A stretch of DNA of 21,565 nt from Spongospora subterranea f. sp. subterranea (Eukaryota; Endomyxa: Phytomyxea; Phytomyxea; Plasmodiophorida): NCBI GenBank assembly GCA_049724395.1, contig JAUGWO010000151.1, forward strand, positions 1 through 21,565, in the 5' to 3' direction. Shown piece after piece: positions 20,101 through 21,565 of this stretch. The position numbers and the translations under genes were made by a program. The notes under the pieces were generated by a model. The model saw only the letters and a program-made list of their open reading frames with translations, searched no databases and had not been told where the DNA came from. Each line of letters opens with the position of its first letter. Position 1 is the first letter of the stretch.

Positions 20101-21267
20101 TTTGCTGCATTGTCGGAAGGACAAACGCTGTAGACAGGCAATGTGTTAGAGCTTCTGACAATGACAGTTCTGAAGAGTCTCGTACTTCAGTGACCACATT
20201 CCGTACATCAGTGAATAAAGTCCTTCAACTGCTTCCCCATCCGCATGGGATGCGAGAAACTTCTCTGCAAGACGCAAAACGTTGGAGGGATGGTCACTAT
20301 GAACAACCAGTTTCAAAACAACTATGAACAGCACAGAGGTGAGCGATATCGGACAAGATTGAAAACAGGTCTTCAAGTGCTTCCGCATCAGCACCAGACA
20401 CAACCAATTTCTGTCCAAGATGTGCAACATGCTGAGGAAGGTCTCTATTAACAGGAAAAAAATATGATGAGTATAACCCTGAGGGAACGGACCCATCCCA
20501 TACAGGTCTGAAAACAGCCCTTCATGTGGTCCCACATTGGCATAACGATCGATCACCTCTTTGGCCTTTTGGGCATTATCCGAATGGCGTCTGCTATGGA
20601 ACAGGAGTTGAGAAAATGACTAAGATCATAATCAGGATGAACGATCCCGTACAAAAGTGACTGCACGATGGGAAGTGCTTCGACGGGATTGTGTAAAAGC
20701 ACTGTGGCTGCACTGGACAACAACGGCAGTTCAAAACACGACAAGTCGAACCTTCGATAACAAACCGACAGAATATATTTGAACAGTTTTGGAACACGAT
20801 CTACCGTCATCGCTCTCCGCTCGGACTTTGTCCCTCCATCGGACTTGATGATTCCATTGACCAACTCGTACGAGAACCTTTTGACCAACCGGAGGAAAAG
20901 ACCCCTGTGATGACCAGATATGAATGGGCGGGTACACCAATGGACGGCACTACCAACTCACTCAATGCCAATAGGTCCTGAAGAATCAGACACACTATCG
21001 CTTTCGGCAGGAATCTTGACACCGTGTTGGCACTGTTCGTTATCGCACAACAAAGGAAATATTTCATTGATTACTTTCGTCACCGCATTATATTCTCCCT
21101 CTCTAGATATTAACAGGGGATCCCTCTCACTGGGATAGTGATACAATGGTCAGATAACGATTGGTCACATTGAGAATATGACCAAGTCTCTACCTATTGG
21201 GCGAACCAGATACCAAGAAAACAATGGACGCAACTGCAATAGTGAACAACAACGCCATAGAACACAT
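17163..21267 (-). CDS. Secreted tandem-helical-repeat protein, right-arm copy (about 876 aa, possibly intact)
   Basis: Family unrecognised. Exons on - in order: 21194-21267, 20962-21129, 20653-20904, 20504-20593, 20355-20444, 20207-20296, 20038-20127, 19902-19991, 19759-19848, 19613-19702, 19479-19553, 19328-19405, 19190-19267, 19052-19123, 18916-18993, 18806-18862, 18633-18749, 18460-18573, 18315-18401, 18222-18260, 18022-18165, 17808-17939, 17711-17755, 17536-17655, 17364-17486, 17163-17310. All introns are phase 2 and the lengths sum to a whole reading frame ending in TGA (last residues GYDSGL). Domains: signal peptide (ALLFTIAVASIVFLVSGS), N-terminal domain (SERDPLLISREGEYN; KSERRAMTVDRVPKLF), about ten 30-residue helical repeats (SGADAEALAELLSLL), then exons with WFPNAIADFL, DDLLSPFFNYLD, RLISIIVSKAK and DLLTVFFNYLDLRSE. 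Donors after exons 11 and 12 differ from the left copy, and those exons need upstream donors (75 and 78 nt) to stay open; exon 17 likewise uses GTAGGT. The product is predicted to be secreted and unanchored. Uncertain: the function, and whether it is expressed. Confidence 0.72.
19190..20593 (-). repeat. Tandem exon-intron array, right arm
   Basis: Counterpart of 3213-4616. Exons 4 to 10 are each exactly 90 nt in this copy, separated by introns of about 52-80 nt; exons 11-13 are 75, 78 and 78 nt in the proposed model. Each encodes one repeat. Examples are SGADAEALEDLFSIL (exon 5), ASHADGEAVEGLYSLM (exon 6) and NAAQVVMGLLQSGFD (exon 11). The uniform 90 nt length and shared intron starts (GTAYGG/GATC-type) show amplification of a single exon-intron unit. 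The repeats are diverged from one another at nucleotide level, so the array is old. Confidence 0.85.
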
Positions 21268-21565
21268 TATTATGGAAATGGCGTTTCTCAATTGCGCAAG
21301 TTGTTTTCGGACTTGTGTGTTTATTGACGATACAGTGGGCAGGACTTGAAACTGCAACACTGGGACTCGGTAGTTCGTGGGGGTAGTCCCTGGGTTCTTG
21401 TCCGTGGGTCTAGTCCGTGGTTTTGTCCGTGGGTCTAGTCCGTTGGCTTGGAGTTGGTATATCACAGTAAATCGTCGCATCAAACATTTGAGACGAGCTC
21501 AAGCATCTCCACCGCAAATCCTCAAATTCACAGCTGCATATCCCCAAAGATGTTCGAGCGGCCTT
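21268..21565. other. Upstream flank of the right-arm gene with G/T-rich tandem repeat
   Basis: The reading frame of exon 1 stays open upstream to 21483 on -, and would add a basic, Pro/Thr-rich leader before the hydrophobic segment. The ATG at 21267 is preferred because it gives a normal signal peptide and is shared with the left copy, where the upstream frame holds a stop. At about 21400-21449 a 25 bp unit (GTCCGTGGGTCTAGTCCG core) occurs twice, with shorter relatives back to 21361. The left copy has none of this beyond about 80 bp upstream of its ATG. No TATA box or other promoter element could be supported. Confidence 0.45.

Larger units (their letters stand above)
14815..21342 (-). repeat. 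Right arm of the 6.5 kb inverted duplication
   Basis: Reverse-complement counterpart of 2466-9007, with the same gene and mobile-element content in mirrored order. Beyond 21342 and before 14815 the sequences of the two arms are unrelated. The right arm keeps a longer non-LTR endonuclease and a more intact copy of the multi-exon gene, but lacks the duplicated exon found on the left. The arms converge on a 5.8 kb unshared spacer, so this is a large imperfect palindrome. Confidence 0.92.

Noticed and set aside
20553-20888. A 111-codon open frame on - as its own gene
   Set aside because: It is exon 3 of the repeat gene read on into the next intron.
2466-21342. The whole palindrome as one giant mobile element with 6.5 kb terminal inverted repeats
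   Set aside because: No transposase or integrase of its own is intact, there is no target-site duplication at 2466 and 21342, and the arms carry an ordinary intron-rich gene plus older truncated elements. An inverted segmental duplication is simpler.
21268-21483. N-terminal extension of the right-copy protein
   Set aside because: The left copy has a stop in the matching frame just before its ATG, homology ends within about 80 bp, and the inner ATG gives a conventional signal peptide.
1-21565. tRNA, rRNA or other structured RNA genes
   Set aside because: No tRNA box pairs or conserved rRNA blocks were noticed on either strand. The only strong stem (14054-14145) looks like a repeat element.

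Overview
The window is eukaryotic DNA. It carries genes broken by many 40-80 nt GT-AG introns, together with remains of Ty3/gypsy, Ty1/copia, non-LTR and probably piggyBac-like elements. The standard genetic code fits every exon read. Short introns, CTNA-type branch sites and this mix of retroelements suggest a fungus or an oomycete-like or other protist; the sequence alone does not settle which.

Layout. Positions 1-2000 hold a broken Ty3/gypsy element on + (RNase H to integrase to post-integrase). A gene-free stretch follows, with a short inverted repeat and a cluster of palindromes. From about 2466 to 9007 and again from about 14815 to 21342 runs one segment of about 6.5 kb present twice in opposite orientation. 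Each arm holds, in the same order, a host gene of about 26 exons, a possible endonuclease scrap, the 3' part of a broken chromovirus-type gypsy element, part of a non-LTR endonuclease, and an unnamed conserved stretch. The 5.8 kb between the arms is not shared. It holds unrecognised ORFs, a piggyBac-like transposase relic, a broken Ty1/copia element with an internal 230 bp duplication, a short hairpin element and an unrecognised 100-codon ORF.

The central find is the gene carried by both arms (left on +, right on -, converging). Splicing by eye gives a secreted protein of about 876 aa in the right arm. It has a signal peptide on its own exon, then an N-terminal domain, then a run of 90 nt exons each encoding one roughly 30-residue repeat (motif like SGADVEPLAEMLSLL), then a second block with its own internal duplications. 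Every intron inferred is phase 2, and each exon length is a multiple of three, so exons can be added or lost without changing frame. Exon plus intron units of about 147-150 nt have plainly been multiplied as units, because the introns also share their first bases. I do not recognise the protein family.

The right copy can be read open from start to stop, provided three splice donors have moved; the left copy has gained a duplicated exon and several breaks. Indels between the copies inside exons are mostly multiples of three, whereas those in introns are not. This points to coding constraint after or during divergence. All coordinates and lengths were counted by hand, with no alignment or database search.
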